A stretch of 54,726 bases of DNA from Paenibacillus campinasensis (GTDB lineage Bacteria > Bacillota > Bacilli > Paenibacillales > Paenibacillaceae), in assembly GCF_002272015.1 (NCBI RefSeq), contig NZ_NPBY01000074.1, forward strand, positions 1-54,726, written 5' to 3'. Below the pieces are notes generated by a model. It was not told the DNA's origin. It was given only the letters and a program-made list of their open reading frames with translations, and made no database searches. Positions 1-7,995 of this stretch are shown piece after piece (the stretch's first letter is position 1; the number at the start of each line of letters is the position of its first letter). A program made the position numbers and the translations under genes.

Positions 1-88
1 GGGTTTCGAAGCAGCAAATTCGACCTGATAAGCTTGTGCCAAGCGGCAAGCACACCGGCCGCACACTGATTTAAATGGAGGGATTAAT

Positions 89-583
89 ATGAACCTGCAT
101 CATGTATACGTTAATCGAAATGAGACCATGCAACCAAAGAGTCTTCACGAGCAACTGCGTGAAATCGAAGAAAAAATCGCAGAGGAATTTTCTCAGGACC
201 TCAAGGGAGAACGTATCTCCGACCAATTCAATGAGTGGAGAAAAAAACATAAGGAGCTCGGTATAAATATTAGATATCTTCTCCAAGGTATGAGGGATAC
301 TCAGGGATATATAGATGAGCAACAAGCCGAAATTGATCGGCTTGAGCAGCAAGTTAAACAGTTTTCGAGAAATATGGCTAAAACCAAACAGGCCAAAGAA
401 AACCGGGAATACGCATCTTTGTTAGTCAATGAAATCATTCCTCGGTTTAAAGAGCAGATACAGTATAGTGAAATATCAATTCAAAGGAAGAAGCTCGTCT
501 TGGATGGTTATTCGTGGCCAGAAGCAATACGAATGAGGCCGGAGCCAGACTCGGAGGAGATAGAAAACCCTGTTCTGTTTTGA
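89..583 (+). CDS. Hypothetical coiled-coil protein (164 aa)
   Basis: I do not recognise the family. The protein is rich in Glu, Lys, Gln and Arg with no hydrophobic membrane segment. Residues about 18-130 have the heptad-like pattern of a long coiled coil (for example DEQQAEIDRLEQQVKQF), so it is probably a cytoplasmic structural or adaptor protein. The ATG is preceded by a good SD (GGAGGG, 6 nt spacing). It is the first gene in the window and is followed by a 9-bp hairpin and another unknown gene on the same strand, so the two may be co-transcribed. The 88 nt before it hold no recognisable gene. Confidence 0.75.
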   Translation: MNLHHVYVNRNETMQPKSLHEQLREIEEKIAEEFSQDLKGERISDQFNEWRKKHKELGINIRYLLQGMRDTQGYIDEQQAEIDRLEQQVKQFSRNMAKTKQAKENREYASLLVNEIIPRFKEQIQYSEISIQRKKLVLDGYSWPEAIRMRPEPDSEEIENPVLF

Positions 584-646
584 ACGATCGATCTCTAGGG
601 GCGGGCTTCAGTATAAATTGTGCGGTCATAAGAACGTTGATTATAG

Positions 647-669
647 GCCGCCTGGAAAAACCAGGCGGC
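647..669 (+). other. Intergenic hairpin upstream of an SD
   Basis: A perfect 9-bp stem GCCGCCTGG / CCAGGCGGC with a 5-nt A loop. It has no T tract, so it is a poor terminator. It lies 12 nt upstream of the AGGAGG of the next gene. The same layout, a GC-rich hairpin followed by SD and small gene, recurs across the window. Confidence 0.7.
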
Positions 670-693
670 GGCAGATTAATAGGAGGAATATTG

Positions 694-2193
694 ATGAAAT
701 TCCGGAAAAATGCCTACTCAATTGAATACGATCATGTCGGAGATGTATCTTTCGTGGATCGGAAAGGAATATGGACGGCCAGTTATGTCAGACGAAATTC
801 TCTAGAATCTTCCGTATCGAAATTTTCATTCGCACTCTATTTTCAAGCGAATCTTGAGCGGCTGCCGAAAGCCAGTCCTTATAAGGAATACTGTAATATT
901 TACATGGGAGAGAATACGACGCCCGAGATGATGAAATCGAGGATTAAGTCAGCGTTTGGATATACTCCGGAGCGAGACACCGTGATTGGTATGTATCATC
1001 ATTTCTTGAGATTGAGCAATGCTTGCCTTGAAGAAGATCAATACTATGCTTTGCAAGATAAGGAAGAAGCAAAAGCGATTCTCGAAAGAATAATTGTTCA
1101 AGCCAGGCGGCGGATTCATTCCAATCAAATGACTCCTTATACGGATTGCCGGTTCAGTACAGATCGACGCTTGGCCTATGAGAAGTATTTAATGAAGGAA
1201 GAGATCGAGGAGGCAAGGGAAGCGCAGAAGGCGATTAACGGGCACGCATTTGAAGAACCGATGTCTATCATTCAGAAGACCGGTCTCCTTGCTAAGTTAA
1301 ATCACAGAATCGAACAAGAAATTGAATTATATCGCCGTACGAAAGAAATTGAAGCAAACCAGGAACTGAATGCTTATTTATTGGAGCTGCTTGAGGTTGA
1401 TGTCGATTTCCGGAAACTGGTATCACTAACACTCTCCTGTTACGGGGATATCCGGACGGCTGACTTCAAAGTTGAAGTTGCACATCGGATGTTTGGCTAC
1501 ACTAAGCAGTTGGATGATTTTCGTAAAACAGCTTACGAAGCTCTTCACACCTTGCTGACGAAATATCGATTGCCGACTTATGATCTGCATATCCTGGTTC
1601 GGATCGGGGAGGTATATTTGAAGAAAGGTGGCATGCTGCCGCCGCCAAATGCTCCTTTCGAAAGAAGGCAGGGGGAGTTTTATTATCGGGACAAGATCTT
1701 TTGTGGGATCGACTCGTATACAATTCGGCAAGTTGGGCGGGTTTACTTATATACAGACTGCGATAGAAAGCTCTCTATTAACCAGGCTTGTCATTTTGAG
1801 AAAGCGCCATACGTTGATCAACCGAGTGAAGTAGAGCACTTTTTGCACAATGAACTGGCAAGGTTGAACAATACTTTTCTCTTTCCTGAAGCCCATAAGC
1901 GTCCCCTTGGGGAAGTGATTCGACATTTAGGGGGCAAGGGTTTTAAAGTCAAGAAACTGAAAGAAGAGTATATGCGTAAGCTAAACGAATCGGTTGCTGC
2001 TGGGGCATATGAAGCATACCAAACAATCCTTGACGTATTCCGGTATTTTTATTTGGAGGAACGCTTGGCTGATCTCCATGATTTGGCTAAAGTGTCCAAC
2101 CAGGATTCTATCCAAAAAATCCAAGCTGAACTGATGGATCTGCAGCGTAAACATCATTCTGTTTTAAACTTTGGGGAGAGTATCTTATCTTAG
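694..2193 (+). CDS. Hypothetical protein (499 aa)
   Basis: The start chosen is the ATG 7 nt after AGGAGG; an in-frame upstream extension has no SD and overlaps the previous gene. The protein is soluble and mixed alpha/beta by appearance. It has a basic, helical middle (residues about 165-240, with MKEEIEEAREAQ) and several Tyr/Arg-rich segments. No nucleotide-binding loop, metal-binding cluster or membrane helix is evident, and I recognise no family. It ends directly in front of a structured RNA (R1 copy 1), which may act as its terminator. Confidence 0.75.
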   Translation: MKFRKNAYSIEYDHVGDVSFVDRKGIWTASYVRRNSLESSVSKFSFALYFQANLERLPKASPYKEYCNIYMGENTTPEMMKSRIKSAFGYTPERDTVIGMYHHFLRLSNACLEEDQYYALQDKEEAKAILERIIVQARRRIHSNQMTPYTDCRFSTDRRLAYEKYLMKEEIEEAREAQKAINGHAFEEPMSIIQKTGLLAKLNHRIEQEIELYRRTKEIEANQELNAYLLELLEVDVDFRKLVSLTLSCYGDIRTADFKVEVAHRMFGYTKQLDDFRKTAYEALHTLLTKYRLPTYDLHILVRIGEVYLKKGGMLPPPNAPFERRQGEFYYRDKIFCGIDSYTIRQVGRVYLYTDCDRKLSINQACHFEKAPYVDQPSEVEHFLHNELARLNNTFLFPEAHKRPLGEVIRHLGGKGFKVKKLKEEYMRKLNESVAAGAYEAYQTILDVFRYFYLEERLADLHDLAKVSNQDSIQKIQAELMDLQRKHHSVLNFGESILS

Positions 2194-2198
2194 AGCCA

Positions 2199-2334
2199 TG
2201 AAACCCCACCACCCACGAAAAGCCCAAGCGACCAGCGGAAAACCACCGCTGTTCCATTGGGCTTTTTGCGCTATAAGGAAGCGATCCTTTCGGATCGCCT
2301 GGAATATAGGCGCACTGTGGGTACCCGGTGGCAT
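2199..2334 (+). ncRNA. Structured RNA R1, copy 1
   Basis: A three-way-junction-like fold can be drawn. The 5' strand CCCCACCACCCA pairs with TGGG and GGTGG near the 3' end. AAAGCCCAA (2219) pairs with TTGGGCTTT (2257), closing over CAGCGG/CCGCTG. A third arm begins GCGC..TATA and ends TATAGGCGC. A second copy lies at 22351-22455: junction strands are almost identical, while the third arm is shortened and replaced by GCATTG/CAATGC, which still pairs. The long AAGCCC/GGGCTT arm followed by TTTTT could also act as a terminator. The function and RNA family are unknown to me. Confidence 0.6.
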
Positions 2335-2387
2335 GGGGAAATAAACATGGTTGGAACCGGAAACCGGTTCCTTGATTGTAACGCTTT

Positions 2388-2663
2388 TTCGCTTTTGCCA
2401 CCCGCATGTTAACCGGAACAGGCCAACTAAATAACCAGCCGATCGAGCCTCCGGCTTCGCCCCTCCATCGCCTGGTTATTAAGTTGGCCAACCGACTATT
2501 CAAGGGGCAAAAAACTCTTTCCTTCCAAAGCATGATTGTTATGGTGGGAAAGAGTTTTTTTGCTTTAACCCTTGATTAGCCGGTTATGTTCCGGTTCCCA
2601 AGCTCCATGTCAAAAGGCGAAAAAACGCCCTTTGGGACCGCATCTCATGCGGTTGGCAACGCC
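2388..2663 (+). ncRNA. Large structured leader RNA, class AB, copy A
   Basis: About 275 nt with many long complementary segments. GGCCAACT-AA-ATAACCAG (2421) pairs with 2472-2489. A lower arm, AAAAAACTCTTTCC (2509) with GGAAAGAGTTTTTT (2547), is enclosed by CAAGGG/CCCTTG. CCGCATG near the start pairs with CATGCGG near the end. Copy B (11806-12095) has the same order of elements with base-pair-preserving changes. It ends 18 nt before the SD of a 54-aa gene, so it is probably a 5' leader. The RNA family is not recognised. Confidence 0.65.
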
Positions 2664-2690
2664 AAAAAGCTATTTTGAAAGGAGATCACA

Positions 2691-2855
2691 ATGTTTGTAG
2701 CCCAACCCATTGATTTTGATGAAATATCGGAGTGCCTGGCTCAAAAGCAATACGAAGAATCAATGTTGAAACTAAAAGCTGCCTATGAAAAGGCCCGGGC
2801 GAATGGGGATCAAGAGAAAATGACCGCGCTGCTTGAAGCGATGGATGAACTTTAA
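2691..2855 (+). CDS. Hypothetical small protein (54 aa)
   Basis: Small acidic, helical protein preceded by a strong SD (AAAGGAG, 7 nt spacing). It reads as a single amphipathic helix-rich unit with no cysteines or membrane segment. It is the first gene after the long class AB structured leader and is followed 17 nt later by another small gene, so three small genes (2691-3438) probably form one operon. The family is not recognised. Confidence 0.65.
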   Translation: MFVAQPIDFDEISECLAQKQYEESMLKLKAAYEKARANGDQEKMTALLEAMDEL

Positions 2856-2872
2856 AAGGAGTGGATCAGGTA

Positions 2873-3157
2873 ATGAAGATTTCGGTACAGAAGCATAAAG
2901 AGGAAGGCAGAACGGCAGGGTTTGAAGTGGAGCTGATCTGTAAAAGTGAAGCAGAATTCAGAAAGGCTTTCGAGGAGATTAAGGGAGTGGACGGGGTGAG
3001 ATGGTGCGGCTGCCCGGTCGAGGAAGATGAATATTATTCGGATATGATTGCTTATCTTCCAAAGGTTCCGGGTGTCCTGGTTTCGGAATTGCAAGACGAA
3101 GCCCGAGCGATCGCAAGGGAGTGCAAGTATATTCTAAAGTCTAAAAATTTGAAATGA
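2873..3157 (+). CDS. Hypothetical small protein (94 aa)
   Basis: The ATG at 2873 is preferred over the GTG at 2861, because the latter abuts the AAAGGAG SD. A compact mixed alpha/beta protein with a WCGC segment near the middle; nothing suggests membrane location. It overlaps the beginning of the next reading frame, indicating an operon. No family recognised. Confidence 0.7.
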   Translation: MKISVQKHKEEGRTAGFEVELICKSEAEFRKAFEEIKGVDGVRWCGCPVEEDEYYSDMIAYLPKVPGVLVSELQDEARAIARECKYILKSKNLK

Positions 3158-3168
3158 AAGGTGTGATC

Positions 3169-3438
3169 ATGATGGAAGAGCTCTTGCTGTATCTAAGGAT
3201 TCTTCACGGTGACGTCAATACAGCAAACGAAGTAAAGCTATTTATATCACAGCTGCTTGGACGGATCGAGTTTGGAGAATTTGAGGAAGGGATAACCCAG
3301 GTTATAGACTTCCTAAACATGCATGAACAAACCAACTTGAAGGTAGCCAGTTTTACAGAAGAAATGATCGCTCTCATTAAGCGTGGAAGTTTTACAGATG
3401 TGAACGAGGACAAAATGTATGGTTTTATCTTCTGCTAG
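3169..3438 (+). CDS. Hypothetical small protein (89 aa)
   Basis: All-helical, acidic, soluble-looking protein. Either of two adjacent ATGs (3169 or 3172) follows the AAAGGTG SD; the first is given. It is the third gene of the small operon behind the class AB leader. A 10-bp hairpin follows it and then the methyltransferase gene. Family not recognised. Confidence 0.65.
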   Translation: MMEELLLYLRILHGDVNTANEVKLFISQLLGRIEFGEFEEGITQVIDFLNMHEQTNLKVASFTEEMIALIKRGSFTDVNEDKMYGFIFC

Positions 3439-3450
3439 GACATTAAAGCG

Positions 3451-3474
3451 GTGGATCGACAGGAGTCGATCCAC
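3451..3474 (+). other. Intergenic hairpin upstream of methyltransferase SD
   Basis: Perfect 10-bp stem GTGGATCGAC / GTCGATCCAC with a 4-nt loop, no T tract, 15-20 nt upstream of the SD of the next gene. Another instance of the recurrent hairpin-then-SD layout. Confidence 0.7.
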
Positions 3475-3503
3475 TGGAATACTACCAGGAAGGTGAGAAT
3501 TTT

Positions 3504-5267
3504 ATGAAATCCTTCAAATTTACATATTGGAGAAAACGAGATGTGATTCTTTCCAAACCAGGGAAAGATACAGCGAAAAAAATCAGCATACTGAATCAAA
3601 AATATGGATATGACAAGGATTATATAGGAGAGATTACGGTTGACAATTTCGCTGGTGGAGGCGGGGCCTCCACCGGAATGGAGCGTGCATTAGGCTGTTC
3701 CGTTGACATCGCCATCAATCATGATCGCGATGCTATCGCGATGCATAAAAAAAACCATCCTCATACCAAACATTACTGTGAAAACGTTTGGGAAGTCGAT
3801 CCTTTGGAAGCAGCCGCCGGACGCCCTATTGGATTAGGATGGTTCAGCCCGGACTGCAAACATTTTTCAAAAGCGAAGGGAGGTCGTCCAGTTCAGAAAA
3901 ACATCCGCGGTCTTGCGTGGGTTATGGTCAAATGGTGTGGAAAAACTCATATGCGGATGGCCATTTTGGAGAACGTCGAAGAGTTTACTTCATGGGGGCC
4001 GCTGATTGCTAAGCGGGATCCCCAAACGGGACGTGTTTTGAAAGTGGATGGAAGTGTCGCTGCTCCGGGTGAAGTTGTCGCTTGGCGTGACCAGCAGCTC
4101 ACACCAGATCCAAAGAGAAAAGGAAAATATTTTCGGGATTTCATCCGGACGCTAAAGAAGCTTGGATATGCTGTCGAATGGAGGGAGTTACGCGCTAGAG
4201 ATTATGGCGCACCAACAAGTAGGAAGCGCTTGATCCTCATGGCGCGCTGCGACGGCAAGCCGATTGTATGGCCAAAAGAAACGCATGGCCATCCGGATAG
4301 TCCTCAAGTGAAAAGCGGTAAAATGAAGCCTTGGCGAACCGCTGCTGAAATTATTGATTGGTCTATTCCTTGTCCGAGTATCTTCGACCGAAAACGGCCG
4401 CTTGCAGACAATACACAGCGGCGAATAGCTAAAGGTATTGAAAAATTCGTACTCAATGATCCAAACCCCTACATATTGCCTTTTGTAATCAAGGTGAACC
4501 ATCAGGGAGAAGGTTTTCGGGGGCAGTCGATACAAGAACCTATGCAAACAATAACCTCAAAAAATGGCTGGGGAGTTGTAACGCCGTTCGTAGCAAGAAT
4601 TGGGCAAACCGGGTTTGGGGGAGATCGGCTGCAGTATCCGGTGACAAACCCTCTAACGACCATTACAACAAAAAACGAGCATTTGCTTGTCAATCCCGTC
4701 TTGATCCAGATGGGATACGGTGAACGAAAAGGGCAGGAACCCCGGGTGCTAGATCTCAGTCAGCCGATCGGAACCATAACTGCAGGAGGTAATAAATTCG
4801 GGATTGCCGAAGCGATTCTGCAGAGTGAAGGCGAAGCTGCTTTAAAGGACATAGAAGATAGGAGCCTTAACGTTGCCGCATTCTTGATGCAGTACAATGG
4901 TGCAAGCATCGGGCAGCGCCTGGATCAACCGATCAATACGATCACCACGAAGGATCGATTCGGTATTGTGGTTGTAATCCACGGAGTTCCTTTCCGAATC
5001 GTTGATATTGGTTTCCGAATGCTAGAACCTCACGAATTGTTTGCTGCGATGGGCTTTCCTGACAGTTATATCATCAATATTGACGCTGACGGAAGAACCA
5101 TATCGAAATCTCAACAGGTAGCCAGATGTGGCAATTCGGTTCCACCAGCGCTGCCGGAAGCCTTGGTTCGGGCAAACCTGCCGCATCTTTGTACAGGGGC
5201 AGGAACACGATTGACCTTCGAACGATACAGAGTATCCGGAGAAGGGCAAATGGAGTTTTCAATTTAA
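3504..5267 (+). CDS. DNA (cytosine-5-)-methyltransferase
   Basis: Transfers a methyl group from S-adenosylmethionine to C5 of cytosine in DNA. The 587-aa protein has motif I (DNFAGGGGASTGME, residues 48-60), the catalytic Cys118 in SPDCKHFSK (motif IV, with PDC in place of the usual PPC), ENV at 156-158 (motif VI), SRKRLILMAR (motif VIII) and GNSVPP near the C-terminus (motif X). The region between VIII and X, the usual target-recognition part, holds four spaced copies of a P..TIT..K..G pattern, as in some phage and plasmid enzymes. No restriction endonuclease is nearby, so it is probably an orphan that protects the element's DNA; the target sequence cannot be read from the protein. Start: ATG after GAAGGTGAG. 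Confidence 0.93.
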   Translation: MKSFKFTYWRKRDVILSKPGKDTAKKISILNQKYGYDKDYIGEITVDNFAGGGGASTGMERALGCSVDIAINHDRDAIAMHKKNHPHTKHYCENVWEVDPLEAAAGRPIGLGWFSPDCKHFSKAKGGRPVQKNIRGLAWVMVKWCGKTHMRMAILENVEEFTSWGPLIAKRDPQTGRVLKVDGSVAAPGEVVAWRDQQLTPDPKRKGKYFRDFIRTLKKLGYAVEWRELRARDYGAPTSRKRLILMARCDGKPIVWPKETHGHPDSPQVKSGKMKPWRTAAEIIDWSIPCPSIFDRKRPLADNTQRRIAKGIEKFVLNDPNPYILPFVIKVNHQGEGFRGQSIQEPMQTITSKNGWGVVTPFVARIGQTGFGGDRLQYPVTNPLTTITTKNEHLLVNPVLIQMGYGERKGQEPRVLDLSQPIGTITAGGNKFGIAEAILQSEGEAALKDIEDRSLNVAAFLMQYNGASIGQRLDQPINTITTKDRFGIVVVIHGVPFRIVDIGFRMLEPHELFAAMGFPDSYIINIDADGRTISKSQQVARCGNSVPPALPEALVRANLPHLCTGAGTRLTFERYRVSGEGQMEFSI

Positions 5268-5313
5268 TGGGACCAGCAAAAATAAGCAGCTGAAAACACT
5301 TTTAATCATGAGA

Positions 5314-5336
5314 GGACGTCCATTGGACGTCTTTTT
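5314..5336 (+). terminator. Rho-independent terminator
   Basis: GGACGTCC, 3-nt loop, GGACGTC, then TTTTT, 46 nt downstream of the methyltransferase stop codon. Confidence 0.8.
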
Positions 5337-5497
5337 GACGTTTCACAACAACTAAAAGGCAGGATAAACCGATAGTTAATCCGCCAGAAAAACACAGGAG
5401 GGAGGGTTATATTTCAAAGGCGCTTTTCAATTGAATAGGTGAACTTGAAAGTTTCCAAATCATGCTCGAAAACAAGCAAGCAAAGGAGAGTATTAAA

Positions 5498-5734
5498 ATG
5501 TTAACATTTGCGACAATAATGACGGGAATTATCCATGCATTGATTTTTATCGAGAGGCATCCTATGCTGCAGGCACTGGTTGAGTTCCTTCTCTGGAAAA
5601 TATGGAACTGGATTAAACAGCGCTTCAGAAAAAGAAAAGCGTCTCCAATCCAGAAGGGGTCTCCTCGTTTCCGGAATCGGAGGTTGCCGAGGAAGCGTAT
5701 AAGGAATCACCATAAACGCAAGTTCAAAAAATAA
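5498..5734 (+). CDS. Small membrane protein with long basic tail (78 aa)
   Basis: The ATG follows AAGGAGAG with good spacing; an upstream in-frame ATG has no SD. Residues about 2-20 are hydrophobic and residues 25-37 carry a Trp-rich amphipathic stretch, followed by a strongly Arg/Lys-rich tail (residues 40-78). This architecture is seen in type I toxins and in small nucleic-acid- or membrane-binding peptides, but no family is recognised and no antisense RNA was identified. A terminator with one G-T pair follows directly. The 160 nt upstream contain no gene. Confidence 0.5.
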   Translation: MLTFATIMTGIIHALIFIERHPMLQALVEFLLWKIWNWIKQRFRKRKASPIQKGSPRFRNRRLPRKRIRNHHKRKFKK

Positions 5735-5746
5735 GCAGAAAAAATC

Positions 5747-5781
5747 GGAAGCGCCAGACTAGTGATCGGCGTTTCCTTTTT
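5747..5781 (+). terminator. Rho-independent terminator
   Basis: GGAAGCGCC pairs with GGCGTTTCC (one G-T pair) and is followed by TTTTT; it closes the transcription unit of the small basic membrane protein. Confidence 0.75.
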
Positions 5782-5924
5782 CATAGCGCATTTTTATCTT
5801 ACCTTGGATTTTTGGAAATTGAATGATAAAATATAAGAACATTTGTTCTGTTGGTTGTAAAATATTAACTCGCTTCCTCTATGTATTATTAGAGGGGTCT
5901 TTTCTAAAGGAGGTGAGTGGTATA

Positions 5925-6323
5925 TTGGAAAAGGAAGATATAACTCGGCGTTTTGTTAAGTACATGGCTAATCTTATTCATTACAATTCTATTAATTATG
6001 ACAAGAAAAGAAGAGTTTCGATCAATAGGTTTCCTCTAACTTTGGACAATGATAAACGTCCAGAATCAATCGTGATGGCTTATTACGATCCGGAAGCCAT
6101 ACCCCCTGATTTGAAAGATCACATATCAGATTCTGCACTATTCCAGGCATACACTAAGCTTACAGAAAAACAACAAAGGATCTTATCCCTGGCGTATGTA
6201 CAGGGCCTCAATGACAAAGGAATAGCGACAGTATTAGGCGTATCTCAGCAAAATGTTTCAAAAATTCGTCTAAATTCTTTGCGCAAACTAAGACAGTTAT
6301 TAACCAATCAAGAACAGAGGTGA
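5925..6323 (+). CDS. SigO-like sigma factor subunit (region 4)
   Basis: The C-terminal half carries a sigma-70 region 4 helix-turn-helix (LAYVQGLNDKGIATVLGVSQ, with QNVSKIRLNSLRKL following), which binds promoter -35 elements. In B. subtilis, SigO (YvrI) supplies this function and needs RsoA for the region 2 function; here an RsoA-like protein lies two genes downstream with YvrJ between, the expected set. TTG at 5925 is chosen because AAGGAGG precedes it by 10 nt; this gives 132 aa. A longer reading frame upstream has no SD. The target promoters are unknown; the hydrophobic protein gene at 6833 is the obvious candidate. Confidence 0.75.
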   Translation: MEKEDITRRFVKYMANLIHYNSINYDKKRRVSINRFPLTLDNDKRPESIVMAYYDPEAIPPDLKDHISDSALFQAYTKLTEKQQRILSLAYVQGLNDKGIATVLGVSQQNVSKIRLNSLRKLRQLLTNQEQR

Positions 6324-6329
6324 GGGCAA

Positions 6330-6482
6330 ATGGATCAATTAGATTGGGTAGGTTTGATTGCTAATTTAGGGTTTCCGATTGCTATCACCGCTTATTTACT
6401 TCTTAGATTTGAGAAAAAAATTATTGAATTGAGCGAAGCAATTAATGGTCTGAAGGATGAATTACACAAAAAAATAAAGTGA
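6330..6482 (+). CDS. yvrJ: YvrJ family protein (50 aa)
   Basis: Short protein with a single hydrophobic segment (residues 7-25, containing NLGFPIAITAYLLLRFE) and a helical charged C-terminus. The GFP.AI..YLL.R.E pattern is characteristic of the YvrJ family, which accompanies SigO/RsoA genes in Bacilli; its function is not established. It starts 6 nt after the sigma gene stop, with GAGGTGAGGG as SD, so it is co-transcribed. Confidence 0.8.
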   Translation: MDQLDWVGLIANLGFPIAITAYLLLRFEKKIIELSEAINGLKDELHKKIK

Positions 6483-6496
6483 AGGGGAGATAATCT

Positions 6497-6685
6497 ATGA
6501 TGGCAGATTTACTTTTGAAAGCACAGCTACATAAAGATAAAAATGCTGTAGTAGAGATTCTGGACTCTTTCACCCCTAAAATAAATGCGTCACTACGTCA
6601 AGTACCTCCTGATCACCGAGAGGATCTAAGGCAAGAACTATATTTATCAATGATAGAAGTTATCCATAGATTTGATCTTAATTAA
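6497..6685 (+). CDS. RsoA-like sigma region 2 partner (62 aa)
   Basis: Small helical protein similar in length and pattern to RsoA, which in B. subtilis co-acts with SigO as a split sigma factor by providing region 2-like (-10 recognising) function. The visible pattern is an N-terminal KAQLHKDKNAVVEILDSF helix pair followed by PDHREDLRQELYLSMIEVI. It is the third gene of a compact operon with the SigO-like gene and yvrJ. SD: GGGGAGA. Confidence 0.7.
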   Translation: MMADLLLKAQLHKDKNAVVEILDSFTPKINASLRQVPPDHREDLRQELYLSMIEVIHRFDLN

Positions 6686-6748
6686 AATTTATGTTGTGGT
6701 TGTAGATATTGAGATTCATTTCTCTTTATATATATGTAACCTGATTCA

Positions 6749-6783
6749 ATCAAACTAGGCTGCGGGGCACAGCTTAGTTTGAT
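6749..6783 (+). terminator. Hairpin after the split-sigma operon
   Basis: ATCAAACTA...GCTG pairs with CAGC..TAGTTTGAT. There is no clear T tract, so termination is uncertain. The sequence between here and 6833 must contain the promoter of the next gene, a possible SigO/RsoA target. Confidence 0.5.
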
Positions 6784-6832
6784 TCCCGCCCCTATCTCTA
6801 ATTAAATCTATTAAATCTGGAGGGATTTTATC

Positions 6833-7303
6833 ATGGCTGATGTACGTGAATATTGGGAAAGACTTAGTGTTACTGCTTCTGAACTCAACGATATTGTTTC
6901 CGCACAACAAGTTGCAGTGGATGCCTTTGATCGGAAAGCAAGCCAAGACTGGATCCGGAGACAACTCGAAGCCATCAATAGTTATGCGACTACCTTTTTG
7001 GCTCTTGCCTTTGCAAGGAGTACTCCTGTTGGTGTAGCAACGGGAATTGCTATTATCATTGCTGGTCCACTAGCGGATAACTATTTCCTCAATGCTATCA
7101 GAAATGGTCTGCACGGGAGGGACCAAGGGACTTTACGACACTCTACCTGGTTTAATAATAACACTGATAAATACCAACGCATTGAATTTGAAGCTGCTTT
7201 TGTAGAGTACACCGACGCTGGAGGTAGAATACGTTTCATTACTGGAGCTGGCCCCATTGACCGTATGCAACGACGCGATGGAACTTGGGTTTACGCTTCT
7301 TAA
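6833..7303 (+). CDS. Putative effector with hydrophobic Gly/Ala segment (156 aa)
   Basis: I do not recognise the family. Residues about 50-85 form a hydrophobic Ala/Gly/Ile-rich stretch able to span or insert in a membrane. The N-terminus is a soluble amphipathic helix without a signal peptide, and the C-terminal 60 residues look beta-rich. It lies alone between the split sigma operon and a convergent membrane protein gene. By analogy with other special sigma factors that drive bacteriocin or toxin genes, it may be a secreted or lytic peptide whose partner at 7340-7675 is an immunity or unrelated membrane protein; this is inference from context only. SD: GGAGGG. Confidence 0.6.
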   Translation: MADVREYWERLSVTASELNDIVSAQQVAVDAFDRKASQDWIRRQLEAINSYATTFLALAFARSTPVGVATGIAIIIAGPLADNYFLNAIRNGLHGRDQGTLRHSTWFNNNTDKYQRIEFEAAFVEYTDAGGRIRFITGAGPIDRMQRRDGTWVYAS

Positions 7304-7311
7304 TTTAAATA

Positions 7312-7338
7312 AAAGACCGCACTAATTGTGCGGTCTTT
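7312..7338. terminator. Bidirectional terminator
   Basis: AAAGACCGCAC, loop TAATT, GTGCGGTCTTT; flanked by A and T runs, so it can serve both the rightward gene ending at 7303 and the leftward gene ending at 7340. Confidence 0.85.
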
Positions 7339-7339
7339 G

Positions 7340-7675
7340 TTAGATTAAGATGTAAACAATAGTAACTATTATAGATAAGGCCATCATGCATAGTGAAGTA
7401 ATATGTTTTTGTGAACTTCGAATGTACTTCCATTGAAAGATAGATTTAACACCGAACACTAGAGTAAGTAATACGCCAAGCCCAATATATTTATAAGTAG
7501 GTACTTTAACAAAAACCTCTAACAGAATTCCAAAAATTACCGCAATCACCCAAAACCACCTGTATGGGATAATACCATCCGTGTCTGATATCTTCTCGTC
7601 TGTTTTTCTAATACTAATATCCAGAACAAATTGAATCACAGCTCCGAGTAATATTACTATAATAGCAAAATTCAT
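7340..7675 (-). CDS. Membrane protein, DUF4181-like (111 aa)
   Basis: Four hydrophobic segments (about residues 2-19, 41-57, 64-81 and 95-110). A charged loop carrying RKTDEKISDTDG and a conserved-looking FQWKYIRSSQKHI segment recall the DUF4181 membrane family of Bacilli. The ATG chosen is preceded by AAAGGTGAT. Convergent with the putative effector gene and sharing its terminator; the role is unknown. Confidence 0.6.
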   Translation of the reverse strand: MNFAIIVILLGAVIQFVLDISIRKTDEKISDTDGIIPYRWFWVIAVIFGILLEVFVKVPTYKYIGLGVLLTLVFGVKSIFQWKYIRSSQKHITSLCMMALSIIVTIVYILI

Positions 7676-7995
7676 CAATATCACCTTTCCTTTCCGATTA
7701 TTTAAAATATATTACACTAATACAGATTTTTATGCATCAGTAATATGTATCAAATATCTTTTGTACAAATGACTGATCACCGATAAAACAAGAACAACTT
7801 TTATTTATGTGTAAAGAGAAGTTCTCATGATCTGCCATTATTATGGGATCGAGGGCTTATAAACACTTTCGTCGTCTTATCTATACAGAAGATGACGAGT
7901 TGTGATAAAATGGAATAAATAAAGCTAGATTCTACCGTTTCGTAAGAAAAGAAAAACTTGTCGTCTTCTATAATTACAAAATGAGGGATTCATGA
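7676..7995. promoter_or_regulatory. 320-bp intergenic region before the recombinase
   Basis: No gene seen. AT-rich. It contains an imperfect dyad, CGTCGTCTT...AGATGACG (about 7870-7898), and a further copy of the TCGTCTTCT half at about 7959. These could be arm- or core-type sites for the downstream recombinase or operators for the divergent genes; undetermined. Confidence 0.3.

Noticed and set aside
2108..2533. Open frame on the minus strand across R1 and the AB RNA
   Set aside because: It lies in structured non-coding DNA, has no SD and low-complexity, Pro/Gly/Arg-rich translation; copy B does not preserve the frame.
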